Below are positions 23,320 to 35,100 of a DNA stretch of 64,000 nucleotides, in pieces. Where the stretch lies: the NCBI RefSeq assembly GCF_040802235.1, contig NC_133157.1, positions 88,584,001 through 88,648,000 of the forward strand. The letters run 5' to 3'. The stretch is from Manis javanica. Taxonomy: Eukaryota; Chordata; Mammalia; Pholidota; Manidae. The translations under genes were made by a program, and so were the position numbers. Within the stretch, counting starts at the first letter, position 1. Each line of letters begins with the position of its first letter. The notes below the pieces were generated by a model. It did no database searches. It saw nothing but the letters and a program-made list of their open reading frames with translations, and was not told the DNA's origin.

Positions 23320-23336
23320 AAATAGAACTACTTTTT
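23320..23336 (+). repeat. Target-site duplication, left, 17 bp
   Basis: AAATAGAACTACTTTTT is repeated exactly at 23621-23637 around the young L1 fragment. Confidence 0.92.
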
Positions 23337-23620
23337 TTTGGTATCATTAATGTACAGTTACATGAGCAACATTATGGTTACTAGACTCCCCCCATTATTA
23401 AGTCCCCACCACATACCCCATTACAGTCACTGTTCATCAGCATAGTAAGATGCTATAGAGTCACTACTTGTCTTCTCTGTGTTATACTGCCTTCCCGGTG
23501 CCCACCCCCCCCCGCTACATTATGTAGGCTAATCATAATGCCCCTTTTCCACCTTATCCTTCCCTTCCCACCCATCCTCCCCAGCCCCTTTTCCTTTTGT
23601 AACTGTTAGTCCAGTCTTGG
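23337..23620 (-). mobile_element. Young 5'-truncated L1 (3' UTR only), reverse orientation
   Basis: 284 bases form the reverse complement of the 3' UTR seen in L1 copy B, beginning with the T-run and GGTATCATTAATGTACA and ending inside CTGTTAGTCCAGTCTTGG. A perfect 17-bp duplication flanks it. It inserted into an older L1. Confidence 0.93.
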
Positions 23621-24545
23621 AAATAGAACTACTTTTTAATGCTGCTTAGTATTCCATTGTATGGATGTATCACCGCTTATTTAACTAGTGACACACTGAT
23701 GGTCACTAAAAGTTGTTTCCAATTTTCTCTTACAAATAACACTACAGTCTGTATCCTTGTGGCATGGTATTTGCTCACCTCTGTGATTATTTGTGTGAGC
23801 CATATTCTGAGAAGTATACTGCTAGTTCTGTGAGATAAATTCTAGGAAGTGTATTGCAGGTTAAAAGGTGGGATATTTGGCATTTCGTACCCACTGCCAA
23901 AGTTCTCTCTTAAAGTTTGTACTCTTTTGCACTTGATTTCCCTAACACTCCTGCCAACAAAGGATATTATCACTCTCCCTCATTGCCAGTTGGATAAGTA
24001 AAACATTTTCCATTTCCATTTCATTTTCTTCATTATTAATGAAGTTACTTATGTTTCCATATGCCTTAAAGCATTTGATTTTTCAGAAATCATTCATACC
24101 CATTGTCTATTTTACCATTGGACATTGGGCTTTTGTGTGGGTTTATAAGAACTCTTAATAGATTAATGCTTCATCTAGAATACAAATGATGAACATTTTC
24201 CCCAAGTTTTGGACTTTTAACTTGTTTTGGGTGTCCTTCATCAAACAAAATCTGCTTGATTTTTACTTAATTAAATGTGTTTATCTTTTCTTTCATAGCC
24301 TCTCGGTTTCATGTTATGCCCCAGCCCCAACAGATTATAGATCCGTTCACCATATTTTGTTTTCATAATTGTATGTGTAACTTCAGCACTTAAATTTTTG
24401 ATCTCAAGGGTTTACGTTTATGTTTGCAACCAGGTGAGGGTCTAAGCAATGATCCCAACATGATGCACTTTCCCATTACAAGTAGATACTTTGGTTCACT
24501 TCTTATACCTTCATTTTATCTGGTTTCTATTTGGCGAAATTGGAA

Positions 24546-25070
24546 AGCTAAAAAAACATTTCCTAGATGCCCCTAAAGCAAAGTTCTGGAAGTGAAGTAC
24601 AGTGCATCATTCAAATGGCTTCTACCTATGGAAGGTAGAAGTGAGTAGTCTTCCTGTGTCTTGAATGTCAGAAAGCATGGGCTGGCTTGCACAGTGCACG
24701 GGTACACCCTGCCAGCTCCCTGGGCATGAAGAAGCAATGGTGACATGACAGCTTCTCTATGTGACTTCCTATTCCCAGACCACAGCTTTGGACACCATGG
24801 TCCAGTTTCCTGAATGTGAGAGGCAGTTGCAAAGACAACAGCTTCTTGCTTCTGGCATAGCTTCAGTGGCAATGTCTAAGCACCAACAGCTCCCCATTGC
24901 ATGGAGTCTGTTTATGCTGAGTCATCCCAGGAGATCCAGCCTGAAATATGCTCCCATAGCCCTCTCAGCATACTGTAAGCATCTAATTCCCTATGTTAAA
25001 TCACTTTCTGTCCAAAACACCCACAGCAGCTTCTGTCTCCTGCACTCATTCCTGATGTGTGCTCTTTGTT
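24546..25070. other. Unassigned segment inside reverse-strand L1
   Basis: The L1 signal stops near 24545 and resumes near 25070. The intervening bases contain short frames on both strands but nothing recognisable. Confidence 0.35.
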
Positions 25071-25520
25071 TTAAATGATCATACTTATCACTGTGGTTTT
25101 ACATTTTTTATGTGAATCTATTTCTAAAACTCAGTTCCATTTCATTCATCAATTTGTCTTTTAGTGATGCCACACTTTTAATTAATACAGCTCTAATATT
25201 TGGTTGCATTAATCAGTTACGCTCACCACATCTTCTTCAAAGCCAGTTTAGTTATTTTGGAATATTTATCCTTCCAATTGAAAAATGAGAATCAACTTTT
25301 CATGTTCCTCAAAATAGCCATTGGAATTTTAACTGGGATTATACTTATTGGTTAGTTTGGGGATAACTGCCATCTTTATAATACTGACTCTTTTAATTCA
25401 GAAATGTGTTCAGTCTCTTTCTCTTATATGTCTCTTCTTATGTCATTATTCAGGGTTTAATAGTTTTCATTACATAGATGAGCTTGTACTTTTTTGTTAG
25501 CTGTAATATGAATTACTTTT
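25071..25520 (-). mobile_element. Old L1, reverse orientation (continued)
   Basis: Plus-strand phrases ATCAATTTGTCTTTTAGTGATGC, CAAAATAGCCATTGGAATTT and GGGTTTAATAGTTTTCATTA fit the reverse complement of L1 ORF2 upstream of the piece at 23225-24545. Another likely piece is at 26085-26300 (CACCTTGCTGAATTCTCCTG). Confidence 0.65.
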
Positions 25521-26084
25521 TTATTATGAGGCAGACATTTTCCCCAACTATATTTTAAAATACAAAAACAAGAGCTAACACTCTTTAAGGACCAGATATG
25601 TTATTTATGTTATGCTTTAGAAATAAATATAAAAATCTGTGGGTCACAAAATACTCACCCAACAAGAGCTTAAATAAATCCAGTTTGTTTTCTCATGTTT
25701 GAGACACCCAGAGATAGGTAAGCAATGGCTGACATTGACCTTTTCTCTCCTGGTCAGATGGATGCTACAGTTCCAGCGTTCTATCCATTTTTAAAGCAAG
25801 AGGAAAGGAAAATAGGAGGTACCTGTGACTCTTCTGTCTCATTGGCTAGAATTGTGTCAATCAGCTATCTACCTCCAAGGAAGCCTGAAAGTGTGACTCT
25901 TATAAATCCCAGACTAAAGGAGGACCAGATGCATGAGTTTAGGATTAGGTGTGGGAGCAGTCACACTACAGCACCTCCCTCTCATGACATCGTCACCAAC
26001 ACCTCTGAGGGTGACACGCCCACCATCCCACGTTTGCAGCTGAGGAAATGAGCAGTAAGTGGCAGAGGCATGCTTTCAGCCCCT

Positions 26085-26300
26085 CCATTATAAATCCTCC
26101 CGTCTGTAGGAGAACCGGTGTTTTTGAATTGCTAACATTTTGTCCAGCCACCTTGCTGAATTCTCCTGTTATTTCTATCAGCTTTAGTTTCCCTATGCAC
26201 TTTAGGTAAATGAACATATTGAATCAGATCCTCTTTGTTGTAGTGATCATTTTTTCCCTGCCTCATTTCTCATGTTTGATGTCAAATAAAAATGGGATCT
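26085..26300 (-). mobile_element. Old L1 remnant, reverse orientation
   Basis: CCACCTTGCTGAATTCTCCT, CTATCAGCTTTAGTTTCCC and AAATGAACATATTGAATCAG resemble reverse-strand L1 ORF2 reverse transcriptase sequence. The frame is decayed. Confidence 0.5.
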
Positions 26301-28570
26301 ATGTTTATTTTCCTACTTAATGTCCTATTTAAGGCTTTGCTGTTTCATTGTTAAGGAAATGATTAAATTTGTCCTGGAAGAGAATAATCTTCAAACACTC
26401 AATAGTAAAAATGGATATTTTTCAGTAACAAGAAAATCGTTTCTAATCTACCCTTTAAAATGTTTTCTTTTTATCATAACAAATAACCGTATTTCTGATG
26501 AGTCTCCAGTGAAGTCAACCAATATGTATCACACCCGAAAAGAGTTCTGGAGAGGCATTCCGGACACTTTCCTGACAAATTCGTGCTCCTTTGCCCTCCC
26601 TTCATCCGGTGGCATTCCCACCGGAGGAGGAACTAAACAGCATCACCGGAATACAGAGGAGGTGACTCAGGTCAGGAGAGGTTTGCATCTTTCTGTGAGA
26701 GACAAGAAAAGTGGACTCCAGTTCCTCTGCAAGGCTTAAATTGTTGTTTTCCTGTCTGCTACTTTTCATGAGGTGTATATTGTCAGAAAAGCTATTTTTG
26801 AGAATATTGCTGCATTTTACATCTTCTTCAGTTTCTGGAAGAAAGAAAAAAAAAAGACTGTGTGGACCCGGGATTCCTAGAAATTGGAATCTGAGTCAAA
26901 GCTTGTGTGCTGAGGCTTTCCTGGGAGGCGCAGTTCTAGAACTAACTGCAAGATGAGGGAACAGGATGGGGAGGTGGGCAGGCAGGGAAAGTCAGAAAGG
27001 TGATGTGCTACTGAGCTGACCACAGCTTCCCAGTGAACCAGCAAAGGCCCTGCTCACCAGCACAGTCCACTACCTTGCTACCTGCTGCCACACACTGCTC
27101 AGACCCCCTGATGGTGCCCAGGCCTCCTGCACTTGGGTGGCGTTACCTGCCCCAGGGCAGCCTCTGCAGAGGGCAGTTCCCTCGCTTCTGTGCTAGTTTG
27201 AGTTCCCAAGTGATGCGAGGCATTTGAGTGTCTGTAGATACTGCCAGGTCTGACCTGGCAGCGAGGAAGTGGTGATGAAGCCAGCCACACCCCAGGTGGG
27301 GGGCAGAGCAAGGGGGCCAAGTTGGGGTCTCTCCCCTTGGCAGCAGTTGTCCTGAAGCAGCACATGCTGCCACTGGAGCCACGGCCCTTTCACAGGAGAG
27401 TGGCTAGCTTCTTTACACAGGGAACATCCTATGCAGCAGGGGCCGGCAGAGCAGAAGGGGCAAGGTGCTGCACCTCCCCAGGAGGGACTCTGCCTGGGGG
27501 CCCAGCCTCTGTGGGCTGGCTTCCATGAACCCTTTCAAGTCTGGTGCAGTGCCCTGCAGGCTCGTGCTGGGCTGTACCCAGGTGGGTCAAGGCAACCACG
27601 TGAGCTGCACAGGAGGGCATGCTCCCAGCGGCACTGAGCTCTTGGGTTCAGTAGTCCCATGGGGCAGTGGGGTCTGAGTCCTGGTCAGGCACCTTGCCCC
27701 TCTTTAGGGATGGCAGGACGATGCATTGCCTTAAAACGGGGTGGCATGTTGGTGCTTTGAAGGCATCTGTTGATGTTTATGGAAAAGGGAGTAAAGTACA
27801 TGTGTGGTGCACACAGCATCATGCTGGATCTTGGGCACTTTGTATCTGCTCCATTTATGCCCTAAGGTTGGGGGCCTCTTTCAAGAATATTCATCTCTGG
27901 GAAAATAAACACATCTCTGGGTGAGTCAGGGAGTTTGGGGAGGTGAACATCTCTGGGGGTCCAGCAGAGTGCTAGCCCCTGTGCTCACCCTCCAGGAATC
28001 AGGCAGCTTCCCCTGCTGGAGCAGAGCAGGGCCTTCTCCCAGAGGCACACAGCTCAAAACCCCGGGACGTCTGCCTCTGCGGCCACCACGCTGTTTGGAG
28101 GTGACCACGCTTCCCTGGCCTTCCTCCCTGTGCCCTGTCCCCCTTGCTGCTGACCACACTGGCGTGGGGAGGCCTGTTTCCTCGGGTCCTCCAGGGTGTC
28201 CTCTGTGTTCCCACCTTCCGATGCTCTGCCACCTCAGCTCTTCAGACCTGAATGAATAACCAGGTCTGATTACTTCCATCTGAGGACCTCCTACTCGTCC
28301 AGCTTTCTCCTGCTACCATGAGGCTCAGAGCAAAACATCCATCTGCTTGTTTCCTTCAGACCCACAGCCAGTCCAGACATCCAAGATGGAAGGATAGACA
28401 GGGGTAGAGGGGCTGCCCTGGGAAAACCACAGAAAAGAGAGCCCTCAGCTGGTGCCCTAGCTCTGCATCTCTGTGCCTGTGTCTGAAGGTCTGCCTTCCA
28501 GCCTAACCAGGGCCTGCAGAGGGCATGCCATGGAGCACTGAGCATGCACAAGCCTGAGCTCCATGCTTTC
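26301..28570. other. Intergenic DNA, partly GC-rich, no gene seen
   Basis: From about 27.0 to 28.5 kb, overlapping frames of 60-117 codons occur in nearly all six frames. That is composition, not coding. There is no paired splice pattern and no domain. Confidence 0.45.
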
Positions 28571-28574
28571 CTTA

Positions 28575-28755
28575 AATCAGCTCACTTCTTCCTCTCAACA
28601 GTGTTACCAGTAAGTACAGTGTCACTACTGTCCTATTTCCCAGGTGATGAAACTGAGGCATGGGGTTTCAGGTGACCTGTCCAGGGTCCTCAAGAACATG
28701 GTAGAGACTCGGAGCCAGGGGCCATTGGAGCTCTGTAGTCCAGGCCTTCAACCAC
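28575..28755 (+). repeat. MIR SINE
   Basis: CAGGTGATGAAACTGAGGCA and the following GACCTGTCCAGGGTCC and AGAGACTCGGAGCCAGG blocks match the MIR order in sense orientation. Confidence 0.8.
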
Positions 28756-29624
28756 GTCACCCACCGATTCTTCATGTTGGACATTTGGCATAAAAATGTG
28801 TTAAAACACTGTGTCACCTTCTCCTGCCATACAACAGGCTCCCCAAGCCAACAAGGCTCCTGCTGACCCAGTGTATGAGCCTTGTCAGCACAGCCACTCG
28901 TGGCCCGCAGGTCCTGGGCCTGGTTCACCTTCCCACCTGCCCACCCACCTGCCACCAAACTTAGCTCCAGTCAAGCCTTTCATGGCCTCAGAGACCCCCA
29001 GGTCGCTCTCAGTCAGCGATCCCCAAGCTCCAAGTCTCTGCTGGGCAGATCCCTCCATGCCCTATCCTCCACAGTGGTGGCTCTTGTCTGTGGAGTGCCA
29101 GCTCATCTTTAAAAGTGGTGTTAAATCCCACCCCTTTCAGAAAGTGTTTCCATCTGCCTTCACTGAGGCATGGGTCTCCTCCACTTGGAACTTCTCTTGG
29201 CACATGGTCTGGCCTTTCCCATGATAGTTCACATCATGAGAGTGATTTGCCCAATGCTTCTAAGCCTCTCACTGACTTCTGCCAGCCTGGCTGAGCACCC
29301 TGCCCAGCATCATTGGCAGGAGTAAATGGGCGAGCTCAGTCCAGGCAGGCACAGGGCCGCACTCAGCCCTCCCAGGAATGCCCAGCAAATGAAGCTCAAT
29401 AGTGGAAGCTGAGTGGCCTCTGCTCCTACCTACCTCTGGTGTGACCTCTTGTAGACAGAAGGAGGCCCTACACGCTCAATCAAACTGAGCAGGGGACTGA
29501 TGGGGTAACAGCGCTCACTGTCCCTGTCAGTCCATGGGACAGGCAGTTGTGCACACAGCACACACACACACACGTCTTTAGTTGCTGACACTATTTCCCT
29601 GGTGCATGTTGACCTATGATTGGG

Positions 29625-29800
29625 TTAATAATAATACCTAACACTATCACTGTCTTCTATAGGGCACTTCCCTGAACAGTTAGTAAATCTTAGCTCATTT
29701 TTACCTCAGAACGACTTGTTGAAATTGACGTTATTGTCATCAGTGATTCCTATCAATAGGGAACTGAGGCAGGGAAACTGAGGCAAGGGATAGGCAATGG
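29625..29800 (+). repeat. MIR SINE
   Basis: AATAATAATACCTAACACTA, then GGGCACTTCCCTGAACA, then ATAGGGAACTGAGGCAGGGA follow the MIR core in sense orientation. Confidence 0.75.
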
Positions 29801-32800
29801 GGCTGGGATGTGGACACACCACTGTCTGCTCCTCACCACTGTGCTCTCCTGCCCATTCTACAGTGTGGAGTCTGCTCTCCTGTCATCCAGCAGTGGGCCA
29901 ACATGGCGAAACCCTCCACAGACACGCACACCCTGCTTGAAAAGGGCATCACACAGCAGGAGTCAATGTTTGAAGCACTTCTGCTGAGTCGCTCAGAGTC
30001 CATTAAACTGGAAATTTCTCTAAAACCAGAAATGTGGTCAAGCACACAATTTCCGGGCTTCTTAGAGCATTTACCAAACTGATAGCATTCATTTTAATCT
30101 CCTGCTGAAACACACCACACCTCTAGGAGACCACTTTGTCTCTAAATCCTTCAGTGTGTGTTGCACAGTGTAATATCCTCTTGTGCAGGTTGCAGTTGGC
30201 CAAAGTGAAGGTTGGGTGCAAGCCAGCATTAACCTGGAGCTGCCTCTCTGTGATGCCACATCTGAGGTTCTCCTTTCTGCACCCTGTGCTCTGGCCCTAC
30301 AGCAATGCCAGGAGGGGCATTGCAGAGTGCCATTCAGCTCTGTCAGGCTGCATGTGAAGGAATGAGGCTCAGCGATTAAACGATTCCTTTAGTGAGTCCA
30401 GCGTAAGGAATGCACTAGAACCCCAGCCTCCTGAGTTGTAGCCACAGCTCCTTCCAGGCTCTCCCCTGCACATGACATTACAGAAATGTTTAGATAAGGC
30501 TTGCCTCAGTGAGTGAGGGTGCATTGCAATGTGGACGTGTCATACCTTATTCTCAGTAAAGTGATTTTTGTTAGAACAGGTTTCACAATTTTGTATTTCA
30601 CACACTCTTAATAACCCTGCTGTGTCCTTCGCCAGTGAACTGCTGTCACAATGCTTGCTCCATCACTGGAGGTTGTGCAATAAACACAATTAGCTGCTTC
30701 CCATGGCTTGACCATTTAATGCATTCTTCACTTCTCACCCTCCCTTCTTGTTAGTTTCCTCTCCCTTCTTGTTAGTTTCCTCTATTTTGACACCTTTACT
30801 CCCATACATCATTTAATCTGAATAAACAAAAAAATGCTAACTGAAATGAATGCCATCTGTGGCAGCTGAATTTAAAGACGTTTCTGTTTTTGCAAGAGCA
30901 AATTTGCAACATTGTCTCTTCTTTTGCAAAATCACCTTTTCCTGGAGTTTTCCCCGCATCTTTTAGAAATGCTTTCAAATGTATTCAGTCCATCAGCTGC
31001 TTTTGTCGGTGGAAATTATGTAGTCGGTATAGAAATCTAATTTCTTAGTTTGAGCAAGACCACTTTAATAGGAAACATTTTGACTTGCCATGCCTTAAAG
31101 CCTGTGCTTCTGGAGTGTTATTTGACCATCTTCTATTACCCAATTTCCCACAAAAACTATAGTTTTGAAGAACAAGGCTGAGCATGCTAATGAAACTTCT
31201 AACTCCTGCTGATGGAAGTGCACTGCAGAAGCTGGGGGACTGCTCTGCTGGGTGGGGAAGACCTCAGAAACCTTAAACACTCACGACGTCTGGTTTGTGG
31301 CTGGGATGGGATGCGGCCGGAGGGAAGGGGAAGTGGACGTTTGGTAGAGGAAAGAACCCACAGAAGTAATGAGGGTTTGATGACTGAGAAAAGGATAAAG
31401 ACAAAACTGAGTGAGTTGAGTAAGTCAAGGGACAAAATACAAAAAAGTACCAAAAAATATAAAAAACAAAAGTAGAATGAGATGAGCAGGTGCAGGAAGA
31501 AGCAAGCCTAATGACTAGAGGTGGCATGAAGCACGCAGATAAAACAAAGCACAAGAGTAGAAGAAAGAAATGCCGTTCCAGGAAGTCCTGCCCAAACACT
31601 CAGTGACTCATTAGGTCAAAGCCAAAATATCGGCATTAATCACATACTGACAGGTGTGGGCAGGCCTCCCGTGGGTGTCAGCTGCCGCGCGCTGCCCCAC
31701 TAGCTCACATTTTAAAGCCTCAACCTGAAAACAAAACTATTACCTGTGAATTCCTAGAAATTGTTTTACCTTCTGTTCATCGTGTCTTAAAAATGGATAC
31801 AAGAGCACAGCACTGTGCAAAGATAGTGGCCCTGGACACAGGACCACTGATGCTGATGGTGGGGCCCCACTGGCCACCAAAGGGTCTTCAGCTATGGGAA
31901 GTTTTCTACAAAGCAACCCAGAAGCCAACATTTAGGGCAGATAAGGCAGAGCTGACTGGTCTGGGTGGCTGCTTCCTCTCCCTGCGGCGTCTCTGCAGAA
32001 CTCTTCTGCCAGAGGGCACAGACTGTCTGACCTCCAGCTTAGTTAGGCAGGGGGTCTTTTCTAAGAGATTGTCTACCAACCCTGGAAAAGCAGGATATTT
32101 TACCAAAAACATTAGAATGTCAACTTTTTTTTTGACAAACTGGAGTCTTGGACCCCTGTGTGTCCTGTGCTGCAACCATCCCACAGAGCAAAAGGGCAGC
32201 CTCCTTTCAGTAGGGCATGTTCTCCCTCTCTGCCATAGCCATGAGCGGATAACCTGAGCTCTCATTAGGTATCTGAGTTTGCAGCCACGGCTGCCCGAAA
32301 AGACCCAGGGTTACGAGCTCTGGGTACACATGGCCTTTTGAGTATTTTCTAGCTGGAAACATTCTGTACTTATAGGACCCGTCCCTTCTCAGGTAGGAGA
32401 GGCCACATCCTTAGGTGTTCAGCTCTGAAGTTAGAGTCCTCGTACTTGCTGAGAGGGCATGTTGGTGTGTAAGCAGGGGAGGCCGAATGTGGTGGATCAT
32501 CATCTGCCGGTGGTTCTACCTCCTCCTTCCTCACCAAGCTCCCAGGCATGGAGAGGGACTGACAGTAAGGCTCTCCAGACTTAATGCTTCAGCCAGAATC
32601 CTCTTCCTCTCCCCAAGGGACCTGGTCTCAGCCCTGCTCTCTATAGTCAAGCAAGGATGGATTCCTGGAAGCCTCCCCACCCCCAGTAATTTGTTTCTAA
32701 TGTCTTAGGTTTTATGCTCCATTTACTTGTGTTAATCAGCAAATGCTTGCCTATGTGAATGCTCTAGATAGCCTGCTGGACACATCCCCTCTTGGGCAAT

Positions 32801-33260
32801 GGGGACAGATCCTTCATCTTACTGCTCAGTCAGTGGTTTCCTAATCACCAGGAGGAGCTAAAGAGTTATTTTCTAAGCGGGTATCGCAGACATCTTTTAC
32901 ACTTCATCTGATTTCCAAGTAAGATGGTAACAAAAAAACGATGCACATATATGACACAGGCACAATTTGGGATACCTTCAAGTAATGAGAGGAATATCAG
33001 GCTTCAAAATTCAGCATAAAGAGCCAGGTTCCACGTTCAAAAAACTCCTCCACTCGGGCTGTCTTGGGGGAACTCCAAGCATTTGACCTTTCTTAAATTT
33101 CAAGTTGTTCATCTATAAAAGCATTCACTACAACAGCTTTGGAATTATATTAAATTGTTCAAAAATCAGAGCAATGTGCAGAACATGTAGGTGCAGGGAG
33201 GTGATTATGAAGGGTGGCTCTGGATTTCTAGAAACTAGCCAGCCACATTTCTAACACTGA
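29801..33260. other. Upstream intergenic DNA of NFIL3, no gene seen
   Basis: There are only short overlapping frames. A 21-base phrase (CTCCCTTCTTGTTAGTTTCCT) is doubled in tandem at about 30740-30781. No repeat family or exon was recognised. Distal enhancers of NFIL3 could lie here but cannot be seen by eye. Confidence 0.4.
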
Positions 33261-33277
33261 ATAGGTCACTGACCTAT
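33261..33277. promoter_or_regulatory. Perfect IR1 palindrome (nuclear-receptor-type half sites)
   Basis: ATAGGTCACTGACCTAT is a perfect inverted repeat of AGGTCA with one spacer base, extended to 8-bp arms. Two AGGTCA half sites as an inverted repeat with 1-bp spacing is the classic IR1 element (preferred by FXR-RXR). The left arm with its upstream TGAAT also resembles a monomeric RORE with one mismatch. It lies about 1.8 kb upstream of NFIL3 exon 1. Binding is inferred, not shown. Confidence 0.55.
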
Positions 33278-33989
33278 GGATGTGATTTGATCTAGAGCTA
33301 TCACGTCCATTGTGAGAGTTTGGAAAAAAGGAAATGTATTGGTAAAAATGAAAAAGGGGAAATCAGAAACAAAAGTCAGGGTTCATTTTCAACAGTGAAT
33401 ATAAGTTTCTTGGGAATATATGTTTCAGGGATTGTTAAGCATCTTGAATTGGTGGTGGATTTGGGGACCCATATTGTATGTCTAAATTGTCAGGGCCTTG
33501 TTGGCAAATCTACACTTTATCAAATGAATTGTGAACAAGTGTGTGTGCTGAATCACAACATTGTTCTTGGAGAACAGTTTGAAAAGTGAGGCGTTCCTAA
33601 ACCCCAACTGATACATGATATACACTTTCAACCATCACTCTTTGGGTGCTTCTGTGTAATGCGAGAATGGGGAAGGCAGGAAAGAGACAAACCTAGCAAG
33701 CAGATTTTCTGTCCGTAACATACCCTGGCAAAGGTAGATGGGGGCTCTTCACTTTGGTCTTTGGTATTCAAATTTTTTTTACTAAAAATGTGTATTCTTA
33801 TCATAGGAAAAAGAAGTGGAAAGTCAAGGAAGGCATACAGTCTGGCTCTGCATTGTCCGGGCAGACCGGGAGGCCTTTCCCCACCTGCCACATTCCCTAC
33901 TTGGGCAAGTCTGTGCGTCACTGTCAGGAACATGGCTCCCTGCGCCAGGCAGGCGCGGCCCCTATGTATCTGTAATGCGCCCTGTGTGC

Positions 33990-33995
33990 CACGTG
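33990..33995. promoter_or_regulatory. Canonical E-box CACGTG
   Basis: A CACGTG hexamer within GCCACGTGCC lies about 1.1 kb upstream of exon 1. This is the optimal site for bHLH factors such as CLOCK-BMAL1, MYC or USF. A lone hexamer has limited predictive value. Confidence 0.45.
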
Positions 33996-34287
33996 CCTTC
34001 ACAGTCTTCAGCGCGATGACTTAAGAACTCGCCGCGAGGTGCCTTTTCTTCCATTTCTTTACGTCGCCCGGGAGTTTAGGGGTGAAGAAACTGCATCCAG
34101 TTAGGGGCAGATACGACACCACCGAGCTTCTAGCTCTAAGATCACCGGAAGAAACTCTTCGCGGACGTCCCCAGCCCCAGCAGCACAGGCAAGAGGCGCG
34201 CCCGGCCCGCAGCCCCGCACCCGCGGCGGCCACCTCTCCGCGTGGCGGGGGGCAGAGGGACCTTGGCGCGCCTCATTTCCCAGCCTC

Positions 34288-34297
34288 GTTACGCAAC
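34288..34297. promoter_or_regulatory. D-box / C-EBP-like site GTTACGCAAC
   Basis: GTTACGCAAC fits the RTTAYGYAAY pattern bound by NFIL3, PAR-bZIP proteins (DBP, TEF, HLF) and C/EBP. Its place within the gene's own CpG island makes feedback control by NFIL3 or its competitors plausible. This is an inference from motif and position. Confidence 0.5.
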
Positions 34298-34590
34298 AAC
34301 TTTGCAGCCGTCATCTTCGCCCTAACTGTGCAGGGGGCGGTGTTTGGGAGCCGCGCTCCCCCCTCCCCGGCTCCCAGCCGTCACGATTTCCCGGGAGGCG
34401 CGGGGAGGGGGGGGGGGCGCAGTGTAAGCGCTGCCCCAGCGGCACCACGAGCTCCTACCCGCCGCGCCCTCCTCCCTCCGCGGCCGCCCGCTCCCACCGC
34501 TGCCCGCGCGTGAGCTGGCAGCTCGCCAGCGCCCTCCACCCCAGCCCCCCGCCTCCTCTCTCGCTCACCCCAGGGAGGAGGGGTCCTCCC

Positions 34591-34615
34591 GGGAGGGGGA
34601 GGGGAAGGGGAGGGG
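34591..34615 (+). promoter_or_regulatory. Potential G-quadruplex in NFIL3 promoter
   Basis: Five G-runs (3, 5, 4, 4, 4) are separated by one- or two-base A loops, from GGGAGGGGG to AGGGG. Short loops and four or more runs of at least three G meet the standard G4 pattern. It sits about 500 bases upstream of exon 1. Confidence 0.6.
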
Positions 34616-34979
34616 CAGGCGGAGGTCCCTGCCACGCCCGGTCGCCGCAGCCCACGGTCCTTGCCGGGACTCTGTCGGCAACAGGTATCCTGGCCCCTGC
34701 GCGCTCGGGGAGGCAGAAAGCGCCCCTGCGAGTGAGCGAGGGGCGCCGGGCACGTAGAGGCACTGCGGCCACCCGAAGGGCGAAGGCAGTGTTGCGGGCG
34801 GGACGGTGAGGGCGGGGGCCTGGGGCCGCGGGCGAGGCGGCTGCGCCGGCCGCAGAGTCCCGTAGAGCCGACACGGGGCGCAGACGCGGGTCCTCCGGCG
34901 CTCGGGCGGCGGCCGCGGCCGGGAAGGGACTCGGGCAGCCGGCGGCGCGCGGGTGGGGGAGCGAGAGGGCGGGCAGGAG

Positions 34980-35100
34980 GCGGGGGCAATGAGAGCCCTC
35001 CCCCTCCGGCAGCGGCCATTGGCGGCGGACGGGGGGCGGGTGCGGGCGCGGCGATTGGGGCCGTGGCCGCCCGTCACCGCGGGGCTGGCGGGCGGCGACG
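34980..35100 (+). promoter_or_regulatory. NFIL3: Putative NFIL3 core promoter (TATA-less, CCAAT and GC boxes)
   Basis: Two inverted CCAAT boxes (ATTGG at 35018-35022 and 35054-35058), 36 bases apart, bracket a GC box (GGGGGGCGGG, 35031-35040). No TATA box is seen before exon 1. This NF-Y/Sp1 layout is typical of CpG-island promoters. The transcription start is not directly visible. Confidence 0.6.

Larger units (their letters stand above)
23225..24545 (-). mobile_element. Old L1, reverse orientation (ORF2 end)
   Basis: Read on the minus strand this is the last third of an L1 ORF2. On the plus strand one sees TGCTTAGTATTCCATTGTAT, AAAGTTGTTTCCAATTTTC, CACTCCTGCCAACAAAGGAT and CAGTTGGATAAGT. 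A younger L1 tail splits it at 23337-23620. Frames such as 23639-23833 are its reverse complement and are not genes. Confidence 0.78.

Noticed and set aside
26983-28559. GC-rich block with many frames as a possible gene
   Set aside because: Frames of similar length appear in nearly all six frames. No start, splice or domain evidence.
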